A DNA stretch of 64,000 nt from Dactylorhiza incarnata. Taxonomy: Eukaryota; Streptophyta; Magnoliopsida; Asparagales; Orchidaceae. The notes below the pieces were generated by a model. The model was not told the DNA's origin, made no database searches, and saw only the letters and a list, made by a program, of their open reading frames with translations. This document shows positions 10,094 to 21,306 of this stretch, one piece after another (positions within the stretch are counted from its first letter, which is position 1; each line of letters starts with the position of its first letter). The stretch covers positions 7,874,001-7,938,000 of the forward strand of contig JAWHQI010000013.1 in assembly GCA_033032865.1 (NCBI GenBank). Direction: 5' to 3'. A program made the translations under genes and the position numbers.

Positions 10094-11407
10094 TCATGCT
10101 TGGTCCTTGCCTTTCATCTTTCCAAAAATTCTGTCTACTGCTTCAGCTCTCTTTCTTTGTTCAGATTCCATTCTCTCAAAGAATGCCTTTGGCTTGGGCC
10201 AATATCTATCAGGAGCAGTCTCTTTAGATCCACCTGTCTTGAAATGAATTCTCCTTTCAGTTGTCTTTCTTTTGAACTTCTCCCATTCCTCCTGACTGTA
10301 ATGTTTATTGACACTTTCATTTTTCTTGCTAACAAGGTTGAAAGCTGTAAGAATGATATCCTTTGAAGAGGGACTCCAGCTTTCTTGGAAATTTCTTGGA
10401 GGAGGCATATCATAGAATTCTCTGATCTTCTTGTGAGGATTAGACCTTTTTGCAGAAGGTTTGTCACCAAAGATCTTCCTTTTCAAGGATTTTTCAGAAG
10501 ATTCAGGAGCTTTGGAGCTTTCAAGCACTGGATCATCCCAGAATTCTTGATAGGAGGAAACTGGGATATCTGCTATATCAAAATCAGGATCCATAACAGG
10601 AAAAAGAGAAGGGTTTGGAGCACTTGGACCTGGAACACTTGAGGAAGGAGCATCTGGCATCTTGTTTACAATAGTAAAACCAAGCATACCTGCAACTTCT
10701 TTGAATAGCCAACTGGTTGATTCATGAGTGTACCCCTGGACATCTGTAATAGATTGCATGATGTTTTCCTGAAGCTCTTGCATCTTGGAGAAGACATTGC
10801 CATCCAAATCATTCATTCTACCAGCACTTTCTTCTATTTTAGACACAATACTCTCCTCCCCCTTTATGACATCTTCATGTAGGAGGGTATAGAGTTTGTT
10901 CAGCTGACTCTCAACTTGATTGTCCAGAAAGGTGATCCCTTGATCATGAGCAGTGTTGAGAATTACTTGAGCAGTAGTCAAATTTACAACACCTTCACCA
11001 ACTTGATGCAGGTTCTTTAGAGCATGCCCAACTCCTTGATTGGTGTGGTCCAAAGCTTTTCCTGCTTTTGTCATCCAAGCTTCTTGATCATTCTTGAATT
11101 TGCCCATCTCATATCTCATTTCAGCCATTTCTTGCCTCAAAGCACTATCAACTGTATCTATTTTCTTATAGACTGATTTGATGGACTGATCAAAATGCTC
11201 TGTTTGAGCTTGCAGCAGGGTTGATATTGACTTGAGCAGGGAAGAGTGAGAGCTCTCTCCAGTTTCAAAATCATCAGGAGAGACTCTATCAGCTACAAAA
11301 CTAGTAGACTCTGCCTGCTTATCAAGCACAGTTGCTCTTGGAGATTTTCTCAAAATACTTTCTGGAGGGGGCAAGAGCAGCACAGGAGGGACTGCAGATT
11401 CACCCAT
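10094..11407 (-). CDS. Copia-2 additional ORF, C-terminal (coiled-coil) half
   Basis: This 437-codon frame is uninterrupted, in an element whose gag and pol carry several breaks. Residues about 40-240 are alpha-helical and heptad-rich (LQAQTEHFDQSIKSVYKKI and on), predicting a long coiled coil. Next comes a proline/serine-rich acidic linker (about 255-320), then a basic region with KRSNPHKKIREF and a Lys/Arg-rich C-terminus. It starts 12 bases after the stop of the N-terminal half, in the same reading frame; one TAG is all that separates them, so the two were probably one protein of about 850 residues. No signal peptide or clear membrane segment is seen, which argues against an envelope glycoprotein. 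The function of such Copia additional ORFs is not established. Confidence 0.75.
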   Translation of the reverse strand: MGESAVPPVLLLPPPESILRKSPRATVLDKQAESTSFVADRVSPDDFETGESSHSSLLKSISTLLQAQTEHFDQSIKSVYKKIDTVDSALRQEMAEMRYEMGKFKNDQEAWMTKAGKALDHTNQGVGHALKNLHQVGEGVVNLTTAQVILNTAHDQGITFLDNQVESQLNKLYTLLHEDVIKGEESIVSKIEESAGRMNDLDGNVFSKMQELQENIMQSITDVQGYTHESTSWLFKEVAGMLGFTIVNKMPDAPSSSVPGPSAPNPSLFPVMDPDFDIADIPVSSYQEFWDDPVLESSKAPESSEKSLKRKIFGDKPSAKRSNPHKKIREFYDMPPPRNFQESWSPSSKDIILTAFNLVSKKNESVNKHYSQEEWEKFKRKTTERRIHFKTGGSKETAPDRYWPKPKAFFERMESEQRKRAEAVDRIFGKMKGKDQA

Positions 11408-11419
11408 GAATATGTCTTC

Positions 11420-12658
11420 CTATTCTTTCTCCCCCTCAATCAAAGACATCTTCTTTGCTAGCTCCAACTGAGCACCAAGACTACCCATTTCCAAAGAATC
11501 TGATTTCTGAGAAGGAACAGATTCATGATCTGCCAATTCTTCACTATGTTCTGAAATAGAAACAAACTCTACAGGGGAACTTCTTGAGTCTTCTAACATA
11601 GTAGCTTCATCTTCAGCAGCAGATTTCCCTTGATCTTCTGGGTCAGGAACAGTATCAGGGACAACAGATTTGACTGGATCAACAAACACTGGATCAGTTT
11701 CACTAGGAGGAATGTCCTTTGAAGCAGCACCACTTTCCACAATGTCTCTTGGGGTTGAAGGCTCCCCCTCAAAATGATCATCTCTGCCCTGATCAGAAAC
11801 TGTACTGGGTTCACCTCTTGGGGTTGGAAACTCCCCCTCAACATGATCATCTCTGCCTTGAGCAGGATCTGGACTGGGTCCACTACCCCTTGAGGGTTGA
11901 CCTTCTTCAATATTCCTGTTCTCATTATGCAGAGGGTCCTCATCACCACAAACAACAGCCTTAATTCCACCCTTTGGAATGACCCTTTCCCATTTGGAGA
12001 AAATTGATGAGTTTATTTTCTTGGTGTGGTGGATGGGGATACCTCTTCCAAGATAAAAAAAATCTGGATTGCTACCATTTAGAAGCAGACAGAGAATTCT
12101 TCCAAAATTGGGGGCAAGAAAACTCTCTTTAATCTTCTCAAAAATTACTTCACCAAAATTAAAATTTTTTCTACAGATAATAGCAGTGTGAATTTTAAAA
12201 GCTTCTTCAGAGAGGTAGTCGTGAGAGCCAACCTTGCATAATAAGACTTTTCCTAAAATGTCAAATAGAAGTTTACCTCCATCATTCATGAATTTTCTTC
12301 TGATTTTAGAGCTTTCATCAAGAATACCACAGAATCTCTTGGCCCTGAGAAAGTCTTCAGCAAACAGTTCTTCTGGTTCTACTTCAGGCATCCTCAAAAG
12401 TCTGTTGATGCCACTAGACTTTAGGATAATTTTGCATGACCTAATTGAACTTTTGATCTTCTTACCTTGACTGGTGATTTTTGCATTTCTAAAGAACTCA
12501 AGAACGTCTTGTTCTAAGATTTTAGCCGGCTCCTCCAAAACGAAACTGAGCCCTGCCACATCAAGCATCACGATGATGTTTCTGAACTCATCTGAAGCTT
12601 CTCGAAAAGCACCTCGCACCAGCTCCCCACCGGAATGCAGACCTGCCTTTGGTGCCAT
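11420..12658 (-). CDS. Copia-2 additional ORF, N-terminal half (plant-transposon-like domain)
   Basis: A 412-codon open frame starts with ATG at 12658. Residues about 35-115 (VLEFFRNAKIT, then IRSCKIILKSSGINRLLRMP) resemble the 'putative plant transposon protein' domain (Pfam Transposase_32-like: a V.EFY.N start and IN.LLG.P core); this is recognition by eye. The rest is a helical region to about residue 245, then a Pro/Ser/Asp/Glu-rich disordered tail with two near-repeats (PSPDPAQGRDDHVEGEFPTP and a similar copy). The frame ends at TAG (11420-11422), with the coiled-coil half following in frame. It lies downstream of RNase H, separated by about 340 bases with a TATA-containing (TA)n tract, so it may be expressed from its own transcript. 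Confidence 0.7.
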   Translation of the reverse strand: MAPKAGLHSGGELVRGAFREASDEFRNIIVMLDVAGLSFVLEEPAKILEQDVLEFFRNAKITSQGKKIKSSIRSCKIILKSSGINRLLRMPEVEPEELFAEDFLRAKRFCGILDESSKIRRKFMNDGGKLLFDILGKVLLCKVGSHDYLSEEAFKIHTAIICRKNFNFGEVIFEKIKESFLAPNFGRILCLLLNGSNPDFFYLGRGIPIHHTKKINSSIFSKWERVIPKGGIKAVVCGDEDPLHNENRNIEEGQPSRGSGPSPDPAQGRDDHVEGEFPTPRGEPSTVSDQGRDDHFEGEPSTPRDIVESGAASKDIPPSETDPVFVDPVKSVVPDTVPDPEDQGKSAAEDEATMLEDSRSSPVEFVSISEHSEELADHESVPSQKSDSLEMGSLGAQLELAKKMSLIEGEKE

Positions 12659-12762
12659 CGAGCTCGTCGAAGTCGGGGAAGAAGAACAGTGCTTTATCGC
12701 AAGGGAGATGAAAGGACGGGAAGGGTTTCACGGAAGAATGCGTGGAATCACGTGTTCTCTTT

Positions 12763-12804
<42 letters not shown>
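12763..12804 (-). promoter_or_regulatory. (TA)n tract with TATATAAAC, candidate internal promoter of the additional ORF
   Basis: About 19 TA dinucleotides end, on the minus strand, in TATATAAACAAAG, about 105 bases before the additional-ORF ATG at 12658. A CACGTG G-box lies at 12749-12754. The spacing matches the TATAAATAG box 100 bases upstream of the related coiled-coil frame at 7279. Simple-repeat expansion alone could also explain the tract. Confidence 0.4.
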
Positions 12805-12806
<2 letters not shown>

Positions 12807-13000
12807 AATTTGTGCGCGTACCTGATTTTTCGAAAGACTCTTCGGATCCAATAAATTGTATTTAATAAAAGAAATGTGTCCGAGAAGATATAGGTCTTGA
12901 CCCGTGAAATCCCGTGAAATCCTCTAGAGGATGAGAACTAATCTCATGAGAATACTCGTGTAAACCCGTGAAATTTCATAAAATTTCAACAGTCTTGACC

Positions 13001-14997
13001 TCATGATTCCTTGTTGAGCATTCCAAGTTCCATTTTGAAGAAATTGAACTTGGTCTCGTCCAGAGGCTTCGTAAAAATATCTGCAATTTGTTTGTCAGTG
13101 TTAACATATAACAAATTTATATCCTTACTCTCAACATGTTCCCGGATAAAGTGGTAGCGAAGCTCTATGTGCTTTGTTCTGCTGTGAGAGACCGGATTAT
13201 TTGCTATGGCAATAGCACTTGAGGAGTCACAGAACATGGGGATTTCTGTGAGCTTTAAGTTTTAGTCCTCAAGCTGATTCTTTATCCACAAAAGTTGTGC
13301 ACAGGAACTGCCGGCAGAGATATACTTTGATTCCGCAGTTGATATTGCAACACAGTTTTGCTTCTTGCTACTCCATGAAACAAGCCTTTTTCCCAAGAAT
13401 TGGCAAGTTCCTGAAGTACTCTTTCTATCATCTTTGCTACCTGCAAAATCAGCATCTGAAAAGCCAATTAGTTCAAAATCATTGCTTCTCGGGTACCATA
13501 AGCCGAGATTTGGTCCTTAAGGTATCTCAAAATCCTCTTTGCAGCGGCATAATGAGATTCCTTACAGTTCACCTGATACCTGGCACAAACACATGTAGAG
13601 AACATTATATCGGGCCTACTGGCAGTAAGATAGAGCAAGGACCCAATTATGCTTCTGTACTTGGTTTCATCAAAAGCTTTCCCTTTCTCGTCCTTGTCCA
13701 GAGACATACTTGAGCCCATTGGAGTCCTCATAGAGGTTGGACTCTCCATTCCAAATTTCTTGAGGAGCTCTTTGGTGAACTTCATCTGAGAGATGAAAAT
13801 TCCATCTTCAGATTGGTGCACCTGGAGTCCTAAGAAATATTTCAGCTCTCCCATACTGCTCATTTCAAACTTACCTTGCATCAAATTAGAAAACTTTTTG
13901 CAAAGTTTGTCATCTGTAGAGCCAAAAATAATATCGTCGACATAGATTTGCACAAGCAAAATCTCGCCTTTTACTTCCCTAAGAAACAATGTCTTATCTA
14001 TTGCTCCTCTTGTGAATTTGTTCTCAAGAAGGAAGCTAGATAATGTCTCATACCAGGCTCGGGGTGCCTATTTGAGACCATACAGAGCTTTATGTAAAAT
14101 AATAGACATGATTAGGAAAGTTAGAATCTACAAAACCTGGAGGCTGAGCTACATATACTTCCTCTTTAAGGTCTCCATTCAGGAAGGCTGACTTCACATC
14201 CATCTGGAATACCTTAAAGCCCTTATAAGCAGCATAAGCCAGAAATAATCTGATGGCTTCAAGTCTTGCTACTGGTGCAAAGGTCTGATCAAAATCAATC
14301 CCTTCTTCTTGCATGTATCCTTGTGCAACCAGTCTTGCTTTGTTCTTTGTGATGATGCCCTTTTCATCAAGCTTGTTCCGGTAGACCCATTTGGTTCTGA
14401 TCAAGTTCTGTCCTTTGGGTCTTGGTACCAACTCCCAAACTTTACATCTCTTGAATTGGTTGAGCTCTTCTTGCATAGCAAGGATCCAAGATGGATCGAT
14501 GTTTGCTTCTTCAAACTTCTTCGGCTCAATCTGTGAAAGAAAACTTAAATGTAAAACATCGTTAGTTGTACCTCTTCTTGTTAGAACTCTGCTTGAAGGA
14601 TCTCCAATAATTTGGTCAACTGGATGATCTCTTGAATATCTGACTCCCAAGTTGCTTGCATTTTCAGGAGCAACTTGAGGTTCAGCTACCTCTGGAGCAT
14701 CTTCTCCTTCATGAACTTTTTGATCATCTTCAGAGTGATCTGAGATCTCTTCTGCCAACTTTGGTGCATCATCTGTGGTGTTTACTCCATCTTGCATAGA
14801 AAGTTCCTTTAGCTTTTCACCTGCATCTTCAATGAACACACTAGACGAGTTGCTATGCAGCAGGCTCGTCTCATCAAATACAACATGGACTGTTTCTTCT
14901 ACCTCCAGAGTTTTCTTATTAAAAATCCTATATGCCTTACTATGGCTACTATATCCTACGAAAATACCTTCAAAACATTTTTCACTAAACTTGGTTG
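13001..14997 (-). pseudogene. pol: Copia-2 reverse transcriptase and RNase H (broken)
   Basis: Segments in order are: end of integrase/linker (14997-14840), RT N-terminal part (14839-14090: [33 protein letters not shown]), RT C-terminal part with the catalytic YVDD (13989-13468), and RNase H (13467-13001: SSSAIAIANNPVSHSRT, HIELRYHFIREHV, DKQIADIFTKPLDE). Breaks are a small frameshift near 14095-14105, a TAG inside YGLK*APRAWY (14068-14070), a frameshift near 13465-13500, and a TAA at 13262-13264. Catalytic motifs survive, but the enzyme cannot be made in one piece. The additional ORF downstream is far less damaged. The Tekay insertion separates this from the rest of the integrase. Confidence 0.9.
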
Positions 14998-15002
14998 TAG
15001 GA

Positions 15003-18000
15003 TGTCACAACCCGTATTTTCCCGAAATAAATTATATTATCAGAGCGAAGGGGAAAACACGCGTCATGATGCCACGTCCTGTAGGGGACAACTACAGACG
15101 TTCAGGCGAGCACTCAAACGAACATTTTCTTTTACAAAAAGGTATGAATTAAGTAAAAGGATTATCTTTTAAGATTCATTTCATTTGGGTTAGGAGACCG
15201 TGTCCCTCGGCCCTGCGGTTTACCAAGCCGCACTTTATAAAAGACATACGTACACAACAGAAGAAAATAAGTTCATTTTATTCCTAACGGCGCTGAAGAC
15301 CAGAGACGTCTCCAGGGCGATCGTCGGTCTAAATTTAGTATATAATAAAGAAGTATCATTATATTCTGTTTTACGCTTTGCAAATAGGTGATACTTAATA
15401 ATAAATGTGACAAACAGTTAAAAGAACAAATTTTTATCTGCTAAAAGAACTGCATTAATATTCAGCAAAATAGGCTTTTCCCAGAGTGTACGAATACAAA
15501 ATAACTAAGTAGCAGTAAAGGAAGCTAGCAGCAGCATTAGCAAGTGAACCAAGCAAAAGCCATACGGGCGTCAACAACTGACACGAACCCGCAGGAAAAG
15601 AGTCAACAGCCAAAAGAAACGCTACAACAAGAGAAACTGAATCCTTTCCTAATAGGGAGGAAAGCCCTCCACCCGAGAAACTGAACAACCCTGCTCTAAA
15701 ACCTGCGGCAGCTACGAACCTGAACCTGAGGCATCCATAAGAAAAGAATGCCTCAGCCCAAAGGGTGCAAGAAAACAGCATAGTTAAAAGTAAGAGCAGG
15801 AGAAGTAACAAGTGACATATCCAAGCTGAAAGGGGTATATAAATACATATATATACATATACCCATATATATATAACTATATATATACGCTTATATAAAG
15901 ATTTCAGTAATAGAAGGTTAGGAAGATCCCGCATAGAACTAGCCCGATAAGCAAGAGCATGACTAAACTTGGCATATAATGCTAAAATGGACCAGTGGTG
16001 GCGGACCCAAAACAATGTCACTATCCACCCACATAAAGGGGATGTTCAAAACGAACCAGTGTGGCAGACCCAAATAATGTCACTAGCCACGCACATAAAG
16101 GGGATGTTCACCCCAAATAAAAAGGCGCCGTGGTGGTGGTCTCATCGCCCTACCAACCACTATTAACAGAACTATGATGGGGGACCCCATCGTTCCCTAT
16201 ATCCATCATTCCAGTGCAAACAAGTCCATCAATATTTAGCCAAGTAAATATGCAGAATTAGCCAAGTAAACATGATCTGGAACAAAATCAACCAGAATAA
16301 ACCATCAAGGATTAGCACAGGATCGGAACAAAGCTAAACATATAGCAGCTAGCATATAAAAGAGGGATAGAAGGATTCACCCAACCATAGCAGCTAGCAT
16401 ATAATAAAACAGGGCCAATTAAGTGTGCCGAGGAGTTAGCAAATAGAATCACCGTAATATTGATCATTTCTAGCTACTTGAATCGAAGCGCGCAGAATTA
16501 GTTTGCAAGGAATGAAACCCAACAAGAGTGAAGCAAAGCAGCCCCTTAGGAAAAGCATAGCAGCAGCCCGACTAAAGCCATCTGCAGCAAAACAACAGCA
16601 GCAGCACAACACAACAACAACAGAGAAGAACCAAAGGCAGCAACCCCCCTTAATTAGCAAAGAAAAGGCAGCACCCCCACTAAATTAGTAAGGAAAAGGC
16701 AACACCCCCACTAAATTAGCAAGGAAAAGGAAACACCCCCACTAAATTAGCAAGGAAAAGGCAGCACCCCCACTCAACAGGTATTGCAAAAGCAGCCCCC
16801 AACAATATAGTATGAAAACAACACCCAATTAACTGGTATTGTAAAAGCAGCCCCCAATATAGAGATTTAAAGTTTTAAACTCCCAATTTATCAAACTTGG
16901 CAGCCCATAGGTAAAGAACATAGCGACAGCCCTTAATTAGACAAGGAATAAGATGTAGCCCCCCAACCAAAAAGGCAAGCATAACAGCAGCAAATAAACA
17001 GCAGCGGAACAACAGCAGCAGCCCATATGTATATGAAAGAAACCAACTGATCGAGCATAGCAGCCCAAACCAAGCAAAATAATACCCCCTACTGATTGAG
17101 TGTAGCAGCCCAAAGAGGTTAACACCCATATAGAACAAAGCATAGCAGCAGAAGATCAAACAAGGAAACCTCATACCAGCAGAATGATTTAAATCCAACC
17201 CACGGCAGCAGCATCCATAACAACAAGGAAATAAGAAATTTCCTAAATTCACAGGTATGGCAGCAGCAAGATCAACAAGAAAAATAAAATAAAATTGAAT
17301 GAATCTAACCTAAAGTAGCGACCCCAAATTAACCCGACCAAGATGGAGATATAGCAGCAGAAAGAGAAGAAGAAAAAAAAATCATAAACAGCAGCCTCCC
17401 TCGACCAGGAGCAGCAATAAGGCGAAATGACTAAGCATCCACCAAGGTAAAACCAACACGAGGTGTATGAATCATAAGCCCTTACTAATAGAGAATAAAG
17501 GGGGAAGAAGAGGAGGCGGTTTTCTTGCCTGAATTAGGAGCCGACACAACTTGCCGAAGCGAAGACCACGGCCGGGAGGTCTCACCACCACCACCGAAGC
17601 TAACAGGGGTCCTCCCCAAACCCTCTCCGGCGACGAAACAAGCCTCAAGCGACCTTGAACCACCCTACCTCGACGGCTCCGGCGCCTCGCGACACCCGCC
17701 GACGGAAACCCTAGCTCGCCTTTATCGCCCTCTCGACGAAACCTGAGCCATCGGGGAAGGGGAATTAGAACTGAAGGCTTTTCTTCCCACTCTCCATCAT
17801 ATATACAACTTATATGCATTAATATTAAAAGGATTTTCTTTTGACAGGATTTATACACGCCTCACAGCAGGGAGCCATCATAAAAATCTCTATTTATAAT
17901 TTGTATGCCTACAACTTGAACAAATATATGTATATATATACAAACTTTTATATACACCTTTATACATATATATATATCACGTATATTTATAACTTTTATA

Positions 18001-18171
18001 TAATCCTTTGTACAAATACATATATATATAATTATATATTTACCTACCTACATATAAACCTTCCCATGTGAATCTTCATGATTGTATATGTTTGCCTATA
18101 CGTGCATAAAACTTCATACATGCACACACACACACACGTATATATATATACACCTATCCGTATGAGCCTTT

Positions 18172-18206
<35 letters not shown>

Positions 18207-18375
18207 TGCATATATGACTCAACCTAGAATTAACTCGCCGGACGACGACGACGACGCTTCCGGAACGGTAACGCCCCCCCTCACATCGACACACGCAAGG
18301 GCAACTTTCATATTTAGACTATCAACGCTACCACAGCCCTACTTAGAAGACTAAGAAAAATCCTGGGGCGTTACA
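15003..18375 (-). repeat. 3' LTR of the Tekay-like element (3373 bp)
   Basis: On the minus strand it begins TGTAACGCCCC (18375) and ends GGGTTGTGACA (15003). It contains GCAGC-rich and AT-rich low-complexity stretches, (TA)n runs at 17930-18200, CA repeats at 18122-18136 and a four-copy 31-bp repeat at 16663-16781. The reading frames of 60-190 codons inside it are leucine- and cysteine-rich by-products of this composition. Confidence 0.92.
16663..16781 (+). repeat. 31-bp tandem repeat in the Tekay LTR, copy 1
   Basis: Four copies begin with AAAAGGCARCACCCCCACTA at 16663, 16694, 16725 and 16756; the last diverges at its end. The other LTR has the same array from 51919 to about 52037, so it predates the insertion. 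Confidence 0.85.
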
Positions 18376-18390
18376 ACCACCCCTCCTAAC
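18376..18390 (-). other. Polypurine tract of the Tekay-like element
   Basis: On the minus strand TTAGGAGGGGTGGT directly precedes the LTR start TGTAACGCC. Confidence 0.8.
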
Positions 18391-18486
18391 AAAAAGTTTC
18401 GGCCCGAAACTTTGCAGCGACAATTTAAAACAAGGGAAGCATGAAAAAGAAAGAAAAACTCAGGAGGCGAAAACTCACCGGGGAAT

Positions 18487-19562
18487 CTAGTCGAAAAGAT
18501 GAGGATAGGACTCCTTCATAGCTGACTCTAGCTCCCAGGTCGCACCACGAACGTCCTGATTGCCCCAGAGAACTTTCACCATAGGAATGGTCTTCCGCCG
18601 CAACACCCGATCCTGCCTTTCCAAAATGCGAACAGGCTGTTCCACAAACGACAGATTGGGCTGCATCACTGGCACGGAATCCAGAACATGGCGATCGCTG
18701 CGGACGCACTTCTGCAGCTGGCTCACATGGAAAACGTCGTGCACGCCGGGGAAAGAGGCAGGTAACGACAACCTGTAAGCAGCAGTCCCGATGCGCTCGA
18801 CGATCTCAAATGGGCCTACATATCTGGGGTCCAGCTTGTGGCTCTTTCCAAACCTCTTGACGCCTGCCATCGGGGACACCTTAAGGAACACCATATCCCC
18901 CACTGCAAACTCCAGATCGCTCCTACGCCGGTTGGCGTACTTCTCATAACGCTCCTGAGCTATCCGCAGCTTCTCTCTGATCTGCGTCACTGCAAAACCC
19001 ATCTCCTCCAAAGCCTCAGGACCCAGAATAGGCCTCTCGCCCACTTCAGCCCAGAATAGGGGAGTTCGACATCGCCTCCCATAAAGAGCCTCAAACGGAG
19101 CCATCTGCAAGCTCTCCTGAATACTGTTATTGTATGCAAACTCCATGAGCCCAAAGCGTTCATCCCAAGCTCCTCTGTGCTCTAGAATGAAACACCGGAT
19201 CATAACCTCCACGATCTGGTTAACCCTCTCTGTCTGCCCATTCGTCTGCGGATGGTAAGCTGTAGAATACCTGAGATCGGTGCCCAAAGCCCCTTGCAGA
19301 CTCTGCCAAAAATGGGAAGTGTACCTGGAATCACGATCCGACACTATGCTCGCGGGCACCCCATGCAGTCTAATGACCTCTTGCACATACAGAGACTCAA
19401 TCTTCTCCATAGAATAACCAGTCTTGTACGGTACGAAATGAGCACACTTGGTCAACCTGTCCACGATGACCCACACTGCATCATGCCCCCGCGGGGATCT
19501 CGGCAATCCAGTAATGAAGTCCATGGGGATGCTCTCCCACTTCCACAAGGGAATATCCAACG
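18487..19562 (-). pseudogene. pol: Tekay integrase core and C-terminal chromodomain
   Basis: The open frame holds the DDE catalytic core: MDFITGLPRS with the first Asp, SDRDSRYTSHFW with the second, and TAYHPQTNGQTERVNQ with the Glu. The GPFEIVERIG...YRLSLP module follows, then a C-terminal PVRILERQDRVLRRKTIPMV...WGNQ...ATWELE segment typical of a chromoviral chromodomain (last about 55 residues), which can direct integration into heterochromatin. The frame is intact but starts inside the protein because Athila interrupts the integrase at 19563; the zinc-binding part lies at 33145-33479. All three acidic catalytic residues are present. Confidence 0.92.
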
Positions 19563-20031
19563 GCGTCTGATGAATAACAAATTATGCATATTTTTAGTAT
19601 CTTTTCTAGCCTAATTTTGGGTAGTTTTGTACATATTTTATGTAAAATATTGAAATAATCTCTTGTTTTATCCTATGTTTATAAATTTTTTCTATTTGAA
19701 AAAAAAAACTTAAGTTATTTAAGTATGAAACAAATCAGAAAATTTGTAAAAATAAGTAATTATATTTATATAAGAATAAAATTTTGAAATAATATTGTAT
19801 AATGTATATAATATAAATATAAAGAAATATATTTATATAATAAATATAGCAGTATAATATAATAAATAATATATAATAAATATATAACAGTATATATATT
19901 AAATATAATCATATATTTATATGTAAATATAGATGAAAATATAGTATTAATAATGTATATACATTATAAATATAATGAAATATTATATATATATATTATA
20001 TAAACATAATAATTTTATATATAAACTCAGC

Positions 20032-20071
20032 AAAAATTCGTCGAACGCCGAGCGGTATTCGACGAATTTTT
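20032..20071 (+). repeat. Perfect 14-bp inverted repeat in the Athila LTR
   Basis: AAAAATTCGTCGAA (20032-20045) and its exact reverse complement (20058-20071) flank a 12-base GC-rich loop. The same structure is kept in the other LTR at 30986-31025. It begins the TTCGWCGAA-rich block. Confidence 0.95.
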
Positions 20072-20600
20072 ATGTATTAGTATTATATGTTATATTATAT
20101 ATATATATCTATATATCTCCCATTCGACGAACTCAGCCCGAGCTGAGTTCGACGAACTCCCCGCTCAGAGTTCGTCGATCTCTCTCCTAGCCCGGAGTTC
20201 GACATTCTCTTATATCAAATATTATATATAAATATATTTACCTCTGCAGGCGTTAGTCGATCTCCCTTCCAGCCTTCTATCCACACCCCAAACTCTCCGC
20301 TCCCTGAGTTCGACGAATTCTCCCCAGATAGGCGTTCGACTAATTATATATATATATATATATATTATAACAACATTATATAATTTCTGCAGGTGTTCAA
20401 CTAACTCCCAGATCGACTTTCGTCGAGCTCTCTCCCCAAGCTTCGTTCGACGAATTCCCGCCAGCTCTTTCTTCCAGCAAGCTGTCCTGCCACCTCTCTC
20501 CTTCTAGATTCTGCCAGCCCTCTATCCGCACCCCACACTCTTCCAGCAAGCTTGCAAAGTCAGATTTTGCCTCCTCCTTCTAGAAGCCTTCCAAATCCTC

Positions 20601-20609
20601 TATAAATAG
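20601..20609 (+). promoter_or_regulatory. TATA box of the Athila LTR
   Basis: TATAAATAG follows the CpG-rich block and precedes the TG-rich leader. The copy in the 3' LTR is at 31582-31590. It probably sets the U3/R boundary about 30 bases downstream. Confidence 0.75.
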
Positions 20610-21143
20610 AGGGGGTGGCTGATGTTCAAAGGGTTCAAAATTTTGAGACTTATTCTTGATATTATGATCCAATCTTGTTGCCTTCCTAGTTTTTGTGTTT
20701 AGGTAAATTTTTGCACTCTTTCTCTCTCTTGTTTTGCAACCTCTTTATGATGAAAATAAAATAAAATTTGCTTGTTTTTGTAACTATCTCTCTTTGTTTT
20801 TGTGAAAGTGTGTGTGTGTTTTCCTTTTGTTTTTCCTTTTTTTTAGATTTTGTTCTGTTAAGTAGTGTTTCCATTATAATTTGTGTGTGAGTGTGTATGA
20901 GGCTAACTTTCATGTTTTAGTTTTTTTTGTTTTTGTTTTGTAATCTTTTGTATCATTTCAAGTAAGTGTGTGTGTGTGTGTTAGTATAAATTTTGTTTTC
21001 TTTTAACTTAGTTTCATTTATGTTGTGTGTGTGAGTGTATGAGTTAATTTTTGTTTTGTTTTTAATTAGATTTCATTAAAGTAGAGTGTGTGTGTATGAG
21101 TATAAATTTTGCGCCTTTTTTGTAATTCAATAGCTTCCATTTC

Positions 21144-21306
21144 CGTCACGCATTTATTTCCCGCCTATCCGCTTGGATAGGACTCGTCACGCATTTATTT
21201 CCCGCCTATCCGCTTGGATAGGACTCGTCACGCATTTATTTCCCGCCTATCCGCTTGGATAGGACTCGTCACGCATTTATTTCCCCTCTACCTATTTGGG
21301 TAGGGA
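21144..21306 (+). repeat. 41-bp tandem repeat in the Athila 5' LTR (3 copies plus 1 diverged)
   Basis: Units starting CGTCACGCATTTATTTCCCG lie at 21144, 21185 and 21226, with a diverged copy at 21267. Each unit contains CCTATCC GCTT GGATAGG, a 7-bp inverted repeat. The 3' LTR has one unit fewer (32137-32258). Confidence 0.95.

Noticed and set aside
10094..12658. Copia-2 additional ORF as a retroviral envelope gene.
   Set aside because: No signal peptide, transmembrane anchor or glycosylation-rich ectodomain is visible; it is coiled coil and basic, with a plant-transposon-like N-terminus.
12474..12865. Plus-strand frames of 126 and 76 codons over the start of the additional ORF.
   Set aside because: Their ends are a (TA)n translation (repeated Ile-Tyr) and the rest is antisense to a better supported frame.
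15455..17858. Open frames of 60-190 codons inside the Tekay LTRs, some open in both copies (for example 16875-17252 and 52132-52509).
   Set aside because: They are Leu/Cys-rich translations of GCAGC- and AT-rich low-complexity DNA. Being open in both copies only reflects recent LTR identity.
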